Positions 1 to 8,807 of a stretch of 64,000 nt of DNA are shown here, piece by piece. Positions within the stretch are counted from its first letter, which is position 1; each line of letters starts with the position of its first letter. Where the stretch lies: the NCBI RefSeq assembly GCF_004924335.1, contig NZ_CP024633.1, positions 2,666,001-2,730,000 of the forward strand, given 5' to 3'. Position numbers and translations under genes: made by a program. A model generated the notes under the pieces. That model was given only the letters and a program-made list of their open reading frames with translations. It made no database searches and had not been told where the DNA came from. The stretch comes from Mycobacteroides salmoniphilum. Its GTDB lineage: Bacteria; Actinomycetota; Actinomycetes; Mycobacteriales; Mycobacteriaceae.

Positions 1-949
1 CACCGGATGAGCTGGCCTCGCGGATGAGGCTGACGAGTGCGGTGTTGACGGGCGCCTTCATGCCCAGCTTCGCGGCGAGCTCGACGACTTCGCCGTTGAT
101 GTAGTCGATTTCGGTCGGCCTGCCACGGGTGATGTCGTCAAGCATCGACGAACGCGCCTGCGGGTCAATCTCAACCATCCGTCGTGCCAACAGGGTATAC
201 AGCGCGTTGGGCATCCGGAGCACCCAAGGCATGAACGCGAGGGGCGCCGCGAGAGGGCTGACCACCGGCTGGTTGTTACGGCGCAGCAGGCTCAGAGCCT
301 CTCGCTGGGCCGCGGCCAGCACGAGGCGGTATTCCCGATCTCCCAGTTCAGCTTTCAACGGCAGGCCCGAGAGCGCATTCACCGCATTGTTGAGGTTCAC
401 CACGAGCTTTCCCCACTGCACCGCTGCCATGTCGTCACGCGCGGCGGTGGGCAGCCCGCTGTCCGTAAGTGCGTCTGCAAGGGACTCCGCTCCGGCGGAG
501 ATCGAGAGCTTCCCCTGCGTGCCCTGATGAAAATGCGCCGCGCCGACCTGCGCGACGTTGAAACCGACCATGCCGGTAATTACTTTGCGCTGCTTAATGT
601 ATCGCGATATCTGCGCCGGATTGCCGATGCCGTTCTGCAGACTGACCACCACTGCTCCGGGGCGGAGCCTGTCGGCCAGCGATTCCGCCATCTTCGCGGT
701 CGCGGCCGACTTCACGGTCACGAGCACGACGTCGGCGGCGCGCACCGCATCGACGTCCTCGGAGAACACGCAATCGCGTCCAGGGATCGTCGCTGACCAT
801 CCCTGATAATCCGACAAAGCGAGGCCGTGCTCCGCGATCGACTGACCAAGGGTGGCGCGCCCGATGTACACCAGGTCATGGCCCGCGATCTGCAGCCGAC
901 CGCCCACATAACAGCCGATGCTTCCGGCGCCGGCGACAGCGATTTTCAT
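1..949 (-). CDS. Ketopantoate reductase family protein (3' end cut by window edge)
   Basis: The product begins MKIAVAGAGSIGCYVGG, a Rossmann G-x-G-x-x-G nucleotide-binding start typical of PanE/ApbA enzymes, which reduce 2-dehydropantoate with NADPH. Near the other end it reads GRPTEIDYINGEVV, the conserved C-terminal substrate-binding segment of the family. About 316 codons are visible, so only the last few residues are missing. Its ATG overlaps the stop of the upstream metallo-hydrolase by 4 bases, so it is the last visible gene of a leftward operon. That catabolic-looking operon suggests the substrate may be another 2-oxo acid rather than ketopantoate (inference). Confidence 0.88.
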   Translation of the reverse strand, partial: MKIAVAGAGSIGCYVGGRLQIAGHDLVYIGRATLGQSIAEHGLALSDYQGWSATIPGRDCVFSEDVDAVRAADVVLVTVKSAATAKMAESLADRLRPGAVVVSLQNGIGNPAQISRYIKQRKVITGMVGFNVAQVGAAHFHQGTQGKLSISAGAESLADALTDSGLPTAARDDMAAVQWGKLVVNLNNAVNALSGLPLKAELGDREYRLVLAAAQREALSLLRRNNQPVVSPLAAPLAFMPWVLRMPNALYTLLARRMVEIDPQARSSMLDDITRGRPTEIDYINGEVVELAAKLGMKAPVNTALVSLIREASSSG

Positions 950-1815
950 TGGGCTCCAACCTGAGTGCTTTGCGCGGCCATGGAGGCCCGGTCCCAGTAG
1001 TACGGATTATGCGAGTTGATGATTTCCACGTCGTCACGCGCACCTAGTTCACGTAGCTGCCGGGCGTTGTACAGCCGTGAGGCAGCATCTGCCTGCACGA
1101 GGTTTTGAAACACCGTGAACACCCGTGGGCATCGCGGTTCGGCGCGCATTTCGCCGGGGTGCATGAAGGCGTCGCCCGCATGTACCAGCCAGCGCGGGCG
1201 GCCGATGCCACCGAGGTCGATCACCACGCCGACGTGTCCACGGCTGTGCCCCGGCAACGGGATGATCGCGATCTCCTCGGGCAGACCGGCAAGTTGGCGC
1301 GCGGCGCGGAACCCGAACCACTGATCGCCGCCGATCGAATACTCAACCCAGCGGTCGCCCTCTCTGCGTCCCATGAGTTCATGCTGCCCGCTGTACCGCA
1401 CCTTGTCGTGCAGTGTGAGCTGTGAGCGTATGGATTCGGCCTCGACCGCATGTACATGCAGACGCGCGTTCGGGAAATCGTCGACTCCCCCGACGTGATC
1501 GTGGTCGTGATGGGTCAGGATGATGTCGGTGACATCGTCAGGGTCGTACCCCAGCGCCTGCACCTGGTGCACCGCTGCCTCCGATTCGGCGAACAGCGGG
1601 TTCAGCAGAAGCTTGAGGGGACGGCCGATTCTGTCCACCGGATCGGCGATGTCACGAAGGCCGAATCCGGTGTCGACAAGCAGCAGCCTGTTACCCGTGT
1701 CGACGAGCAGGCAATGGCAGACCAATCGGCCACGCTGCCAGGGCGCTCCCGTGCCCTCCATGAGCCGCTTTCCGATCGGGGCCATCGTGCCGCAGTTCAG
1801 GTGATGAATGCGCAT
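946..1815 (-). CDS. Metallo-beta-lactamase-fold hydrolase
   Basis: A 289-residue protein with the zinc motif THHDHDHVGG around residues 100-110, preceded by LLLVDTGFG, and later PGHSRGH and HAGDAF segments that supply further metal ligands. This layout fits the lactonase/glyoxalase branch of the fold (quorum-lactonase-like), which hydrolyses lactones or thioesters. It lies 2 bases after the broken RidA gene and overlaps the following reductase by 4 bases, so it should be co-transcribed and translationally coupled. The substrate cannot be told from sequence. Confidence 0.88.
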   Translation of the reverse strand: MRIHHLNCGTMAPIGKRLMEGTGAPWQRGRLVCHCLLVDTGNRLLLVDTGFGLRDIADPVDRIGRPLKLLLNPLFAESEAAVHQVQALGYDPDDVTDIILTHHDHDHVGGVDDFPNARLHVHAVEAESIRSQLTLHDKVRYSGQHELMGRREGDRWVEYSIGGDQWFGFRAARQLAGLPEEIAIIPLPGHSRGHVGVVIDLGGIGRPRWLVHAGDAFMHPGEMRAEPRCPRVFTVFQNLVQADAASRLYNARQLRELGARDDVEIINSHNPYYWDRASMAAQSTQVGAQ

Positions 1816-1817
1816 GG

Positions 1818-2212
1818 CTAGTCCTCCGTCCCGGAAAGTTTCGCGAGCGCGTCTATCTCCACCAACAACCCGGGCGGCAGCCCACCGAAAAGAGTCGTAC
1901 GCGCCGGATAGGGCTTGCTGATGGTGTCCTCGAAAGCCTTATTGAGTTCGGCGAATCCTTCTGGGGCATGAAGGAATACCCGCAGCATCAGCACAGCTCC
2001 GAGATCGGCGCCCGCCGCGTGCAGGATCACCTCAATGTTGCGCAGCGCCTGGACGGTCTGCGCATAGACCGTCTCGCCCGCCAAAGAACTTGTCGCGGCG
2101 TTGATCCCCACTTAGCCCGACACCTGCAGGGTGTCGCCAATGCGCACAGCTTGCGAGTAGGCGCCGACGGGATGGGGCGCGCCAACGCGGTTTCTATCTG
2201 GACCTTTGCCAT
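1818..2212 (-). pseudogene. RidA (YjgF) family enamine/imine deaminase, disrupted
   Basis: Intact relatives are about 130 residues. Here the start MAKVQIETALARP lies in one frame, the next block HPVGAYSQAVRIGDTLQVSG lies in a second frame, and a TAA at 2112-2114 then interrupts it before the remainder resumes (VGINAATSS to ALAKLSGTED). Restoring one C in the CCCC run near 2180 would join the first two blocks, and the TAA sits where relatives usually have Gln (CAA). RidA proteins hydrolyse reactive enamines and imines and often accompany amino-acid catabolic genes, which fits this operon. Two independent lesions favour true decay over a single sequencing error. Confidence 0.82.
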
Positions 2213-2245
2213 CCGAACTCCTTTGCAAGCCTATGAATTGGCTGG

Positions 2246-3289
2246 TTACGGGGTACGTGCCCTCCCCGGCGGACCAGGAAGAGCCTTCTTCAGAACACGC
2301 AGCGCGTTGCCGCCGAGAATCCCCGTGACCTCGGAAGCATCGAAGCCGGTGCGCAGCAGCGCATCGATCAACGACGGGAATCCGGTGGGGCCGTCGAATC
2401 CCGTGACATACCCGGGTATGCCGTTCATGTCCGTCCCGATACACAGGTGCTCCGGACCGACCAGCCCTGCCAGATGGGAGGCGTGGCGGGCAAAGTCATC
2501 TACGTCTCGCATTCCCAACCCGCGAAATCCCATCGGCCACAATCCGATCAGACCACCGGTAGCGGCTATCGCACGCACCTCCTCATCGCTGATGTAGCGC
2601 GGAAACTCCTGAACCGCCGATGCCCCGGTATGCGAACTGACCACCGGAACGGACGTCTGATCGCATACGGCCATGGTGGTTGGCGCGTCGGCATGCGCGA
2701 GATCTATCAGCATGCCCAGCCGGTTCGCTTCTGTGACAACCTCTTTACCGAGGGCGGTCAGACCCGATGAGTAACGCCCGGCCCGGACAGCGCGGCTGCC
2801 CCGACCCCCGGACACCGAGGTACTTATCGTTCCGAGGCCGTTATCCGCGTAGTGCACCAGACCCAGCACCCGCACTCCCCTGCGATGAAGGTCGATCAGC
2901 CGATCCGGTTGGGCGCCCACGACATCAGCGCCTTCGAGGCCGAGCATCACCGTCGCAGCATTGCCGGCTTCGATCTGCTCGACCGTGTCCACCACGGTGA
3001 TGCCCGCCGCCGAGGCCTCCGCGCAGGCGAGGTCCAGCTGGGCCTGGACACCGTGCCACGGCGAGCGGAATCGCCACGCGGTGCCCAGCAACGCATCTCC
3101 GACGGCGGTGACGACCGCGAGGTTTACCTTGCCCGTCGACAATTTTGATAACGGCTCGGACGGCATGCCGATTGTCTTGCTGCCCACTGCACGCAGCCAA
3201 CGCGGCATGATGCTGAGCCCGTGGGTGTGCATATCGACCGTCGGCGCGGTGTCGTTGAGCCTCTTGGATTCTTCGGCGGTCGTATTCAT
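2246..3289 (-). CDS. Membrane dipeptidase (peptidase M19, renal dipeptidase) family
   Basis: This 347-residue protein has the M19 hallmarks in order: an N-terminal metal site TVDMHTHG (family usually D-x-H), DLAHADAPTTMAV, the SSHTGA metal-ligand segment, ISDEEVRAIAATGGLIGL, GTDMNGIPG, and a C-terminal GGNALRVL. M19 enzymes are binuclear zinc hydrolases of dipeptides and D-amino acid amides. The gene is second in the leftward operon. No clear signal peptide is visible, so it is probably cytoplasmic. The companion enzymes suggest it releases an amino acid or opens an amide for catabolism (inference). Confidence 0.9.
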   Translation of the reverse strand: MNTTAEESKRLNDTAPTVDMHTHGLSIMPRWLRAVGSKTIGMPSEPLSKLSTGKVNLAVVTAVGDALLGTAWRFRSPWHGVQAQLDLACAEASAAGITVVDTVEQIEAGNAATVMLGLEGADVVGAQPDRLIDLHRRGVRVLGLVHYADNGLGTISTSVSGGRGSRAVRAGRYSSGLTALGKEVVTEANRLGMLIDLAHADAPTTMAVCDQTSVPVVSSHTGASAVQEFPRYISDEEVRAIAATGGLIGLWPMGFRGLGMRDVDDFARHASHLAGLVGPEHLCIGTDMNGIPGYVTGFDGPTGFPSLIDALLRTGFDASEVTGILGGNALRVLKKALPGPPGRARTP

Positions 3290-3323
3290 CTGCGGCGACC
3301 CTCGAACACGGCGAGCGCCGAGA

Positions 3324-4139
3324 TCAACGAAGAGCCTCCGGGGCTGTTCTGATCACGTCGTCCCACAGCGGCTGAAACTGGAACCATCCGGCGACCGGGG
3401 TGCCGATCTGGTTGTAGACCGAGACGGCCGTGTCATGGTCTATTGTCGGGGGCTCACCGGCAGCCATGGCGAGGAGCTGAGCTTGGCAGGAACGCTCCAT
3501 CGTGATGAACCACCAGGCAGCCTCGGCCACCGAGTGGCCCACGGTGAGCAGCCCGTGATTCTGCAGGATTACCGCTTTGGTCGACCCGAGCGCCGCACCG
3601 ATCGCCTTGCCCTCTTCCAGGTCAGTGACCACACCGCGATAGTCGGTGTACACCGCGTGGTCCTCGTAAAAGGCGCACGCATCCTGCGTGATGGGCAACA
3701 ACGGCTGTCCCAGCGACGAGAACGCCTTGCCATGTATCGAGTGCGCGTGCGCTGCGGCGATCACATCGGGCCTGGCCTTATGGACCTCGGAGTGAATGCA
3801 GAACGCCGCCCTGTTCACCGGTCGGCTGCCGGTCAGCACATTGCCGTCGTGATCGACCTGGATCAGGTCGGACACCGTGATGTGCCGGAAGTTCATGCCG
3901 AAGGGATTCACCCAAAACGTGTCGGGGAACTCTGGATCGCGGACGGTGATGTGTCCGGCCACCCCCTCGGAGAAACCGAATGCCCCGAAGATCCGGAACG
4001 CTGCGGCCAATTCACGCAGTCGACGATCACGCTCCTCCTCGACCGTCGCCACGGGCGTTGGACTCATCGGGGCGGCATCGGCGGAACCGACCAGGTACGC
4101 GGACAACTCTTCGCCCACCACAACGTCTCCGGAGGTCAT
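3324..4139 (-). CDS. Class II aldolase/adducin family protein
   Basis: A 271-residue protein of the FucA/AraD fold. The likely zinc ligands are visible: E118 in IHSEVH, H131 and H133 in AHAHSIHG, and H195 in LQNHGLLTVG. Family members cleave or epimerise sugar phosphates or decarboxylate related acids. It is the first gene of the leftward operon, starting 18 bases from a perfect 12-bp palindrome, and so is probably controlled by the divergent TetR regulator. The exact substrate is unknown. Confidence 0.9.
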   Translation of the reverse strand: MTSGDVVVGEELSAYLVGSADAAPMSPTPVATVEEERDRRLRELAAAFRIFGAFGFSEGVAGHITVRDPEFPDTFWVNPFGMNFRHITVSDLIQVDHDGNVLTGSRPVNRAAFCIHSEVHKARPDVIAAAHAHSIHGKAFSSLGQPLLPITQDACAFYEDHAVYTDYRGVVTDLEEGKAIGAALGSTKAVILQNHGLLTVGHSVAEAAWWFITMERSCQAQLLAMAAGEPPTIDHDTAVSVYNQIGTPVAGWFQFQPLWDDVIRTAPEALR

Positions 4140-4157
4140 CTACTCACCTTTCAATAC

Positions 4158-4169
4158 AGATACGTATCT
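4158..4169. promoter_or_regulatory. Palindromic operator candidate near the catabolic operon start
   Basis: AGATACGTATCT is a perfect 12-bp palindrome 18 bases upstream of the aldolase start. A related dyad with the same GATAC/GTATC half-sites occurs at 4338-4353 near the divergent TetR gene, so both are candidate TetR-binding sites. Confidence 0.55.
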
Positions 4170-4337
4170 ACTGATCACAAGCTACCCCTGCTACGGAAAA
4201 GCCGTCAAGAGGAGCCGTACACGAAGACATCATGGTGAATAGCACCTTTTCCCATGTCAATCAGACGGCCGACCACCGTCAGCCTTACTGCCGACATCTC
4301 AGTGATTCGCTCACCATTTCACGGGAACAGCCTTTAA

Positions 4338-4353
4338 GATACATAGTTGTATC
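4338..4353. promoter_or_regulatory. Operator candidate upstream of the TetR gene
   Basis: GATACATAGTTGTATC contains 6-bp inverted arms (GATACA/TGTATC) around 4 bases and lies 39 bases before the TetR start. It shares half-sites with the palindrome at 4158-4169 but has wider spacing, so autoregulation is plausible and not proven. Confidence 0.5.
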
Positions 4354-4392
4354 GAAACTGAATTACAGTCCGGACCATCGGAAAGGCATCCC

Positions 4393-5022
4393 ATGCCGAC
4401 TGCCTCGACTCGCCGGCGCGAACACACCCGTACGCGCCTGATGGAGGCCGCGCTCGACGTGTTCGCCGACCGCGGATTTCATGGCGCCAGCATCGAGAAC
4501 ATCTGCGAGACGGCGGGATTCACACGCGGCGCGTTCTACTCCAACTTCGCAGGCAAGGATGAGCTCTTCTTCACCCTGTTCGACGCCAGCAGCGATCAAC
4601 TGATCGCAGCACTGCGGGCGGCCCTGGATGAATGCCGCACGAGCCCCGATCCCATCAGCACCTTCATCTCCACCATTGATGACAGGGGTCCCGCGCAACG
4701 CCGCTGGTATCTCATCAGCATGGAGTTCACGCTGTACGCGATCCGCGAACCGAGCGCTGCCGTGGTGCTGGCCGAGCACGACGCACGATTACGGCGCGAG
4801 GCGGCCGGCATCATCAACGAACTGATGACGATCGCGAATCGGGAGCTGATCATTGATGCCGAGCTCATCGCCCGGCTCGCCACCGCCCTGCGCGAAGGTG
4901 TGGCCGCGCAGTTCTACGTCGAGCCCGAACTGGCCGAGACGCGGATGCTGGAACGACTGGCCTTCCCCGCCATGGTGCGCGCATTTTCGCACCCCGTAGG
5001 CGCGACGGCGGGCGGCGCATAG
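4393..5022 (+). CDS. TetR family transcriptional regulator
   Basis: This 209-residue protein opens with a classical TetR DNA-binding domain: RTRLMEAALDVFADRGFHGAS, then ENICETAGFTRGAFYSNF with the recognition helix, followed by KDELFFTLFD. The C-terminal ligand-binding half is variable, as usual. An AAAGG precedes the ATG. It is transcribed away from the aldolase-dipeptidase operon and separated from it by two dyad sites, the usual layout of a local repressor whose ligand is a pathway substrate or intermediate. Confidence 0.92.
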   Translation: MPTASTRRREHTRTRLMEAALDVFADRGFHGASIENICETAGFTRGAFYSNFAGKDELFFTLFDASSDQLIAALRAALDECRTSPDPISTFISTIDDRGPAQRRWYLISMEFTLYAIREPSAAVVLAEHDARLRREAAGIINELMTIANRELIIDAELIARLATALREGVAAQFYVEPELAETRMLERLAFPAMVRAFSHPVGATAGGA

Positions 5023-5047
5023 CGACGACCGCTGCTGCCGTCCCCCT

Positions 5048-6175
5048 CTACCCGCTGAGGTCCCACGCCTCAAGCCGGTTGCCGCCCTGCCGCTTGGCGG
5101 AGTACATGGCGTGATCAGCATCGGCGACCAATTGCCCAATGACGTTGTCCGGAGCGGCACTCGACGTTGGCGGCGGGCTCGTGGCAAGCCCCACGCTGAC
5201 GGTGACCGTCACCATCGCGTCCAGCGATTCCAAACCTGCCCGGATCTGTTCGGCGACCTCCCGCGCCTGCGAGGCGGGTCCGCGTAGCGCGACACAAAAC
5301 TCCTCTCCACCCACGCGTCCGACTACGGCCTCGTCGCCCGAGATCGCCTTGATGTGGGAGCCCACATCGGCGATCACCTGATCACCAACGCCGTGCCCGA
5401 AACGATCGTTGATCTGTTTGAACCGGTCGATGTCGATCATGATGATGCTCAGTTCGGACCGATCCGTTCGTGCCGCGTGGGCCAGAGTCGCCGACTGATC
5501 GTCGAATCCTCTCCGGTTGTGCAGGCCGGTGAGCGGGTCAATCGCGGCCGCCCTGGCATCGCTGGTGAGCGCCAATTGCGCAAAGTGGATGAACGGTGGA
5601 ACCCCAACCAGCAGCGTCGCTGTCACGACCGAATCTGCCACGGCGACCGCCCAACCGTGCTGCAGATCGATGGCAACCGCAAGGAACGCGAGCGTCGCTA
5701 AAGATGCAAACAGGTACAGGGCAATGAGCCGTGCCCCGTGGAAGGAACATATGTAGATCGCCATCAAGGACAAGGCGATGAGGCCGTGCATGCCGGTGCC
5801 CCTGTCGCTGTCCGCGAAGCAGGCGATGCACACCGAGGCGACCGCTGACACCGAGAAGACCGCGGATTCCGATTCCTTGGGCAGTGGTCCGAACCACCAG
5901 CGCAGCATCCAGAAAAATGCGAGCAGGCTGGAGACAATGTCGAGTGAACGCCATACGCCAGTACGCGGCCCCATCGGCGAAAACTCCATTGCCAACGGGA
6001 TGATTGCCAATGCGCCAGCACTGCCGCCCACGGCCCCGCGCAGCGCCAAACGCATCGAGCGCGTTGAAAAGTAGGACATCATCAGGTCATAGCGGGATGG
6101 CGAGCTCCACCACCGTGACATGTCACCGAGAGGCAGTGTGCGCGCGACGCCTCCGGCGCCGGAGAACGCAGCCAT
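5048..6175 (-). CDS. Membrane-anchored diguanylate cyclase (GGDEF domain)
   Basis: 375 residues. The N-terminal 200 residues contain several hydrophobic helices (for example GSAGALAIIPLAM, IVSSLLAFFWML, LIALYLFASLATLAFLAVA), forming a membrane sensor module. The C-terminal domain has DPLTGLHNRRGFD, IDIDRFKQINDRFGHGVGDQV and RVGGEEF, so the active-site loop is intact and it should make cyclic di-GMP from GTP. The usual RxxD inhibitory site five residues before GGEEF is absent (that segment reads SGDEAVVGRV), suggesting weak product inhibition. It converges with the TetR gene. Confidence 0.92.
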   Translation of the reverse strand: MAAFSGAGGVARTLPLGDMSRWWSSPSRYDLMMSYFSTRSMRLALRGAVGGSAGALAIIPLAMEFSPMGPRTGVWRSLDIVSSLLAFFWMLRWWFGPLPKESESAVFSVSAVASVCIACFADSDRGTGMHGLIALSLMAIYICSFHGARLIALYLFASLATLAFLAVAIDLQHGWAVAVADSVVTATLLVGVPPFIHFAQLALTSDARAAAIDPLTGLHNRRGFDDQSATLAHAARTDRSELSIIMIDIDRFKQINDRFGHGVGDQVIADVGSHIKAISGDEAVVGRVGGEEFCVALRGPASQAREVAEQIRAGLESLDAMVTVTVSVGLATSPPPTSSAAPDNVIGQLVADADHAMYSAKRQGGNRLEAWDLSG

Positions 6176-6408
6176 GTGTCCCCCTATCGTGCTTCAGTTT
6201 CAACCTGACCGAAGCCAGTATGGCAACACACGATCCCCAGACTGGCAAGACTGCCCTCTCACGGAGACGACCTGGCGTGGTCGCGCCCGTGCACCCCATG
6301 TCGTGCACGCCACAAACCGTTGTGTATCCGACCGGTCTACTGAAAGCCTTTTCGAGAGCTAATCGATAAGCCGGGCAGTGCCGGCAAGAAGGAGCACACG
6401 AACTCACT

Positions 6409-7458
6409 ATGGTCTCGATTCCGGTCTCCGCGAGGAACTTGTTCGCCCTCACTCTCGGTGAAGGGGTGCGCCCACCCACACCGACCAGCCATGTTGCACT
6501 GTTCGACGAGCCACATCGCCAGTTGCGCCGTTACGGCACCGACGATCCGCGTGAGTCCAGCGCTGTCCCAGTCCTGTTGGTTCCGCCGCTGGCAGCGTCG
6601 GCGACATGCTATGACCTCGCACCGGGTCAGTCACTGGTGGCGCACCTGCTCGAGGAGGGCCGTACGCCCTACGTCGTCGACTACGGTGAGATCGGCTGGG
6701 CAGACAGACATCTGGGTCTGGAGGCCTTCTTCGCCGATATCATTCCGCAGGCCATCGAGCGCGTGCTTATCGATTCCGGCAAGGCGCAGCTCGACCTGAT
6801 TGGGTGGAGCCTGGGCGGCACCCTGAGCCTTTTGACCGCCGCAGCCGACCGCGGATTGCCGATCCGCTCGATCGTCGCTATCGGCACCCCATTGGACTAC
6901 GGACAAATCCCGGGATATCCCGAGGCACGCCGAATCACCAAACGCACCAACGGCTATGCCGTCACCACGGTGTTGCGAGCGCTCGGCGGCATTCCTGCAC
7001 CGGTGGTACAGGCCGCCTACCGCGCCACCTCATGGGACCGAGAGATCAAGCGGCCCTGGTTCCTCCTGAACAATCTGGACAACACCGAAGCGTTGGCCAA
7101 GGCCGAAGTGATCGACCGGTTTCAGGACGCCTTCCCCGGTTATCCAGGACGTGCGGTCTCGCAGATGTGGGGCCGATTCATCTATCACGACGAGATCGCC
7201 GCGGGCGTGGTCAATGTGGCCGGTTACACCCTCGATCTGACGGCGCTGACGTTGCCGATCCAGCTGTTCGGCAGCCACCGTGATGCCATCGCACCGTGGC
7301 AGTGCGTGCATCACGGCATGACGATGCTTAAGTCCGCGGACGTTCGGTTCACCACGGTGGAGGCGAGCCACCTAGGACTGGTGGCGCTGTCGGCAGGTGT
7401 CAACGAGACGTGGCCGGCCATCGATGACTTCTTGGCCGAGTTGGACGGGCACCAGTAG
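6409..7458 (+). CDS. Alpha/beta hydrolase, PHA-synthase-like
   Basis: 349 residues resembling class III polyhydroxyalkanoate synthase-type hydrolases: VPVLLVPPLAASATCYDLAPGQSL near the N-terminus, then LIGWSLGG with a serine nucleophile where true PHA synthases have cysteine, SHRDAIAP for the acid, and EASHLGLV for the histidine. It is therefore more likely an esterase or acyltransferase than a polymer synthase. The nearest purine-rich stretch (AAGAAGGAG) is 17 bases before the ATG, unusually far, so the start is slightly uncertain. Monocistronic in appearance. Confidence 0.82.
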   Translation: MVSIPVSARNLFALTLGEGVRPPTPTSHVALFDEPHRQLRRYGTDDPRESSAVPVLLVPPLAASATCYDLAPGQSLVAHLLEEGRTPYVVDYGEIGWADRHLGLEAFFADIIPQAIERVLIDSGKAQLDLIGWSLGGTLSLLTAAADRGLPIRSIVAIGTPLDYGQIPGYPEARRITKRTNGYAVTTVLRALGGIPAPVVQAAYRATSWDREIKRPWFLLNNLDNTEALAKAEVIDRFQDAFPGYPGRAVSQMWGRFIYHDEIAAGVVNVAGYTLDLTALTLPIQLFGSHRDAIAPWQCVHHGMTMLKSADVRFTTVEASHLGLVALSAGVNETWPAIDDFLAELDGHQ

Positions 7459-7483
7459 GTCGCTGACGTTCAGCGTCAATCCA

Positions 7484-7501
7484 CCCGCATGAGAATGCGG
7501 G
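7484..7501. terminator. Stem-loop between convergent genes
   Basis: CCCGCAT GAGA ATGCGGG forms a perfect 7-bp stem closed by a GNRA-type tetraloop, 26 bases after the hydrolase stop. It lacks a T-tract, as many mycobacterial terminators do, and could serve both convergent genes. Confidence 0.5.
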
Positions 7502-7625
7502 ACGATTGGCAGAATCGTTCGCTGTCCGGCTAGCTCACGCGCAGCCGCCATGTCGCTTGCTTCCCACGTGCATGCGGGCCGCGCCCAATTCCCAGCCGCG
7601 CCGGGTCCAGCGCTCAATAGCGGAT

Positions 7626-8021
7626 CTAACCGTCCTCCACTGAGCCGTTGCGTTTAGGTCGGGCGTGGTCGGCGGCGCTAGATCGTAGTGCGGCGTTGAT
7701 ATCTTCTAGGTCCAAGATGCGACCGATGCCTGCGATGTTGACGCCGACCATAACGAGGGCGACGATGCGTTCGATACGCGCCAAGTCATCGGCACTGTAG
7801 CGGCGGGTGCCGCCCTCCGTGCGCGCCGGGGATAGCAACCCATGGCGTTCCCACAGTCGCAGCGATTGCGTGGGGGCGCCGGATAATTCCGCGGCAATCG
7901 TGATCCCGTACACCCCGTGGTGGGGTGCGGGCATCCGAGCGCGGATCCCAGGGCCTTGCACCGGCAAGCCTTCATTGATCATCGTCACAACTTTTCTCGT
8001 TCGCCTACTTGCACTCGGCAT
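7626..8021 (-). CDS. MerR family regulator next to hsp20 (HspR-like)
   Basis: 131 residues with a MerR winged-helix: GVYGITIAAELSGAPTQSLR, LWERHGLLSPARTEGGTRRYS, then DLARIERIVALVMVGVNIAGI. The segment spacing resembles HspR, the heat-shock repressor. It is divergent from a small heat-shock gene with a dyad between them, which supports that role. The first ATG has no obvious ribosome binding site. A second in-frame ATG at 7980-7982 (MINEGLPVQ) would remove 13 residues and is an alternative start. Confidence 0.83.
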   Translation of the reverse strand: MPSASRRTRKVVTMINEGLPVQGPGIRARMPAPHHGVYGITIAAELSGAPTQSLRLWERHGLLSPARTEGGTRRYSADDLARIERIVALVMVGVNIAGIGRILDLEDINAALRSSAADHARPKRNGSVEDG

Positions 8022-8040
8022 CGTTGAGTGCTAAATAAAT

Positions 8041-8071
8041 CTATACCAACTGGCATAGATAAACCAGTTGG
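8041..8071. promoter_or_regulatory. Overlapping dyads between merR and hsp20
   Basis: CTATACCAACTGGCATAG (8041-8058) is an imperfect 18-bp dyad of the size bound by MerR proteins. CCAACTGG (8046-8053) and CCAGTTGG (8064-8071) form a second, perfect inverted repeat. Both lie between the divergent regulator and the hsp20 gene and are the best candidate operator. Confidence 0.5.
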
Positions 8072-8117
8072 AAGCGCACAGATGGCACAAGGGAAAGGAC
8101 AGATGGAGGTGGCCACG

Positions 8118-8606
8118 ATGCTGATGCGTACCGATCCATTCCGAGAGCTAGATCGCTTCACCCAGCAGGTGCTGGGAACCGCGGCACGTCCGGCGGCGAT
8201 GCCGATGGATGCCTGGCGTGACGGGGATGAGTTCCACGTGGAGTTCGATCTGCCCGGTATCGCTACCGATTCGCTGGATCTGGATATCGAGAACAATGTG
8301 GTGACAGTGCGCGCCGAACGCGCACCGCTGGATCCCGGCCGTGAGATGTTGGCCGCCGAGCGTGCCCGCGGGGTGTTCTCACGCCAGTTGGTACTGGGCA
8401 ACAATCTGGACACCGGCCGGATCACCGCGGACTACCACGACGGCGTGTTGCGGTTAGTGGTCCCGGTAGCCGAGAAAGCCAAACCCCGCAAAATCGCCGT
8501 GGATCGCCCGGCCGCCGCCAAGGCGATCGATGACACCACGGTGATCACCGAAGAGGGCGACGCGGTGCGTGGCGGTGGTGCGATCAAGGAACCGGTCAGC
8601 GCCTGA
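8118..8606 (+). CDS. Hsp20/alpha-crystallin small heat-shock protein
   Basis: 162 residues, an ATP-independent holdase chaperone. The start [14 protein letters not shown] is typical of mycobacterial Hsp18-type proteins, and a GGAGGT 7 bases before this ATG decides it over the longer open frame. The alpha-crystallin core reads [12 protein letters not shown], then [18 protein letters not shown] and [19 protein letters not shown], ending in the usual basic tail. Controlled most likely by the divergent HspR-like MerR protein. Confidence 0.93.
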   Translation: MLMRTDPFRELDRFTQQVLGTAARPAAMPMDAWRDGDEFHVEFDLPGIATDSLDLDIENNVVTVRAERAPLDPGREMLAAERARGVFSRQLVLGNNLDTGRITADYHDGVLRLVVPVAEKAKPRKIAVDRPAAAKAIDDTTVITEEGDAVRGGGAIKEPVSA

Positions 8607-8648
8607 CTGTGTTCGTGTTCCACTAGCTGGGCCGAGGCCTCACGTGCC

Positions 8649-8667
8649 GCCCCGATGCCGGCGGGGC
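8649..8667 (+). terminator. Possible terminator hairpin after hsp20
   Basis: GCCCCG and CGGGGC form a 6-bp GC stem around a 7-base loop, 43 bases after the hsp20 stop. No T-tract follows. Confidence 0.35.
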
Positions 8668-8807
8668 TCATGCCAGCGATCCATCCTCGGCTCAATCATC
8701 CCGATGCCCTAGGTAGACACCTGGGCTGCAGCGAAATACATATTGCAATAGACCGCATCTCAAAACCTGGATGGTCGGCCCCGTTGACAGCACAAAGGAG
8801 GTGAGCA

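Noticed and set aside
2961..4238. A 425-codon plus-strand open frame
   Set aside because: It lies antisense to the dipeptidase and aldolase genes, which have clear family motifs; its own translation is Arg/Gly-rich without any motif.
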